Shown here piece after piece: positions 62,403 through 64,000 of a stretch of 64,000 bases of DNA. Every line of letters starts with the position of its first letter. Position 1 is the stretch's first letter. Position numbers and translations under genes: made by a program. The notes beneath the pieces are model-generated. The model saw only the letters and a list, made by a program, of their open reading frames with translations. It did no database searches and had not been told where the DNA came from. The stretch covers positions 6,200,001-6,264,000 of the forward strand of contig NZ_AP021875.1 in the NCBI RefSeq assembly GCF_009688965.1. The letters are read 5' to 3'. This DNA is from Desulfosarcina widdelii. GTDB lineage: Bacteria > Desulfobacterota > Desulfobacteria > Desulfobacterales > Desulfosarcinaceae.

Positions 62403-62696
62403 TTACCCGTCTTCTCTTCGCCCCCCTCTTTTGACATAATGGGTGTGGTTAACGCCATAAAAGATAGCATCGCCGTAAGTAGAAACCATAGATTTACAGC
62501 TTCCACAATATTTGCGTGGCACACCCCGGCCGGTCCATAGCATGTACACGCTGTGATCTGCAGCGCACTTCGGGCAAATACAGCGAACGAACCGTTTATC
62601 ATGCTTAAATTGTAGACGATCCTCTTCGTTAAGCCATTTATTGTTCAGCCATTGATCCGAAGACTCCAAACTGAGACTCTCAACTTCTAAATCCAT
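62403..62696 (-). CDS. Small zinc-ribbon-like hypothetical protein
   Basis: A 97-residue protein with cysteine pairs in VRCICPKCAADHSVYML and RKYCGSCKSMVS, suited to a zinc ribbon. The N-terminus is acidic (MDLEVESLSLESSDQWLNN) and the C-terminus basic. AAGGA lies 9 bases before the ATG. The family is not recognised. It lies 210 bp from the phosphoesterase relic and 100 bp from the glycosyltransferase, all on the minus strand. Confidence 0.65.
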   Translation of the reverse strand: MDLEVESLSLESSDQWLNNKWLNEEDRLQFKHDKRFVRCICPKCAADHSVYMLWTGRGVPRKYCGSCKSMVSTYGDAIFYGVNHTHYVKRGGRREDG

Positions 62697-62798
62697 TTTC
62701 CATTCCTTCTTAATGGCGGATTAGCTGTTTACGAAATTATAGAAAGATCGGTTCTTATGGGAGGATCCATTGGAAAGATTTATGGGATTGGTTGGGGA

Positions 62799-64000
62799 CT
62801 ATCCGGCAACAGCCACCTTATTCGCATTGAGCGTCCCGAACATTTTCCAGGTTTCGTCGAAGGCGGCCTCGAAAGACCGGTTTTGCATGTATTTGCGTGC
62901 TTCCTGGCCCATGGCCGAGCGCCGTTCGTGATCGGAGATCACTGATCGCACGGCGTCGAGAATCGCCTGTTCGCTGTCCGCCTCTACAATCAACCCGGTT
63001 TTGCCCGGCAGGATGTTCTCCATGGGGCCGCCCTGATCGGTAACGATAACCGGGATACCCGAGGCCTGGGCTTCCAGGACGACGTTGCCGAAGGTGTCCG
63101 TGGTGCTGGGGAAAACGAATAGATCGCTGGAGGCATAGGCTTCGGCCAGATCCTCGCCTTCCAGGCGGCCCGTAAAAATACAGGGCAGATCGGCCATGTA
63201 CGACTGCATCTCCTCCAAGTAGGGACCCTCGCCGACGATGGTGAGCACCACATTCCGACTGTTCCGAGCCAGCTTCCGATAGGCCTGGGCCAGCAGGTGG
63301 AGGTTTTTCTCCTTGGAAACCCGCCCCACATAGAGCAGTTTGACCTGCTGTTCGCTGCAGTTCCACTTTCCGAAAAAGCCGTTGCGTTTTGACGGATTGA
63401 AGCGATGGATATCGATGCCGCGGGGGTAAATTTTTATTTTATCGGCGCTGATGCCTTTATCCACCAGTTCGTCCTTGGTGCTTTTGGACGGCGCATAGAT
63501 CAGATCCAACTGATCATAATACCAGAGAACGAACTTCCAGGCCAGCTCTTCCATGAAGGCGCTGCCCGTGAGAATTTGAACATACTGGGGAATGGCCGTA
63601 TGATAGGTCCCGGAGATCGGCACCCGCAAAAAGCGGGCGACGGCCAGGGCCGCCAACCCGATGGGTCCCGGCGTGGCCGTGTGGATGTGATTGAATCCTT
63701 CCCGGTGGCAGTAGTCGAGCATTTCAAGCAGCGGCGGGTAGAAGATTTTCTGCTGTTCGTATTCCGGCAGGTCGTAGGTGCCGATGGGTGCGAAATTCTT
63801 GACCCCTTTCCGAGGCGGCCGGTTTTCGTCGTCGCAGGTGATCAGGGTGTAGTGGTGGTTGGCGGCGGTGGCCAGATGAACTTGCTGCTGCAGAGTCAGG
63901 GCCACGCCGTTGATTTCGTAGAATGTGTCCGTGAAATGGGCCACGTGGGTGTCATCAACCAAGTTGATACCGGCAGGCGCCTTTTGGATACCGAACGCCT
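62799..64000 (-). CDS. GT4 glycosyltransferase, N-terminus beyond the window
   Basis: At least 400 residues of a GT-B fold, family 4 glycosyltransferase. The N-terminal domain contains HFTDTFYEINGVALTLQQQV and FNHIHTATPGPIGLAAL; the C-terminal donor-binding domain has KLLYVGRVSKEKNLHLLAQA and the EX7E-type region FPSTTDTFGNVVLEAQASGI. The frame remains open to base 64000 (AFGIQKAPAGINLVDDTHV), beyond the TTG at 63962, so the protein is longer and may be a fusion. Relatives transfer sugars to lipids or polysaccharides. Confidence 0.88.
   Translation of the reverse strand, partial: AFGIQKAPAGINLVDDTHVAHFTDTFYEINGVALTLQQQVHLATAANHHYTLITCDDENRPPRKGVKNFAPIGTYDLPEYEQQKIFYPPLLEMLDYCHREGFNHIHTATPGPIGLAALAVARFLRVPISGTYHTAIPQYVQILTGSAFMEELAWKFVLWYYDQLDLIYAPSKSTKDELVDKGISADKIKIYPRGIDIHRFNPSKRNGFFGKWNCSEQQVKLLYVGRVSKEKNLHLLAQAYRKLARNSRNVVLTIVGEGPYLEEMQSYMADLPCIFTGRLEGEDLAEAYASSDLFVFPSTTDTFGNVVLEAQASGIPVIVTDQGGPMENILPGKTGLIVEADSEQAILDAVRSVISDHERRSAMGQEARKYMQNRSFEAAFDETWKMFGTLNANKVAVAG

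Noticed and set aside
1-64000. CRISPR arrays, rRNA or tRNA genes
   Set aside because: No regularly spaced identical repeats with unique spacers were seen, and no stretch with recognisable tRNA or rRNA landmarks was noticed by eye. A tRNAscan or Rfam run would be needed to exclude a missed tRNA.

Overview
The window looks like a chromosome segment of an anaerobic, probably sulfate-reducing member of the Desulfobacterota (Desulfosarcina/Desulfobacteraceae-like). This is inference from gene content: a sodium-pumping biotin decarboxylase, an archaeal-type fructose-bisphosphate aldolase/phosphatase next to a probably pyrophosphate-dependent phosphofructokinase, an orphan NuoE/NuoF/HoxU-like diaphorase module, ethanolamine ammonia-lyase, and GC-rich coding sequence with AT-rich spacers. 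No rRNA, tRNA or CRISPR array was recognised.

Layout. 1-8.6 kb: partial TPR protein, metallo-beta-lactamase-fold protein, a potDABC-type polyamine ABC operon facing eutBC (ethanolamine ammonia-lyase), and a YjbQ-family gene. 8.6-10.3 kb: a complete insertion sequence with a 4-bp target duplication. 10.3-14.4 kb: REP-like hairpins, a truncated second copy of the YjbQ C-terminus, comEC, and two cyclic-nucleotide-binding-domain proteins. 14.4-18 kb: diaphorase module plus a CheY-like receiver. 18-24 kb: a hypothetical gene, a deleted receiver-GGDEF remnant, repeats, the FBP aldolase/phosphatase and phosphofructokinase pair, and an AT-rich substrate-binding-protein gene with a stop codon in its leader. 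24-29 kb: a DeoR-led ugp-like sugar or glycerol-phosphate ABC operon. 29-31 kb: PhoU-like/PiT phosphate transport. 31-40 kb: a 2-aminoethylphosphonate operon (LysR, ABC importer, PhnX, PbfA-like, PhnW). 40-44.5 kb: secreted protein, polyphosphate kinase with SixA, small basic proteins. 44.6-49 kb: sodium-pump decarboxylase operon. 49.5-53.7 kb: a tight Ppx-CHAD-ParA-CYTH-NUDIX operon. 53.9-60 kb: small unknown genes, arsenate-reductase-like protein, alkaline phosphatase, YibE/F. 60-64 kb: a broken phosphoesterase/choice-of-anchor gene, a zinc-ribbon protein and a glycosyltransferase running off the window.

Unifying theme. Much of the right two thirds handles phosphorus: phosphate uptake, phosphonate uptake and cleavage, polyphosphate synthesis and breakdown, phosphomonoesterases. 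Upstream of eight transcription units I found direct repeats of CTAAC/CTAAT (or TTAAC) with an exact 11-bp period, always on the coding strand of the downstream gene. This is the architecture of a Pho box, so the units, including several unknown small genes, are proposed as one PhoB regulon.

The most promising undescribed system is the five-gene operon at 49.5-53.7 kb. It joins an exopolyphosphatase-family protein, a polyphosphate-binding CHAD protein, a ParA-type positioning ATPase without a ParB, and a CYTH triphosphatase-fold protein, which suggests ParA-driven placement of polyphosphate granules. All functional statements rest on reading motifs by eye; no database search was run.
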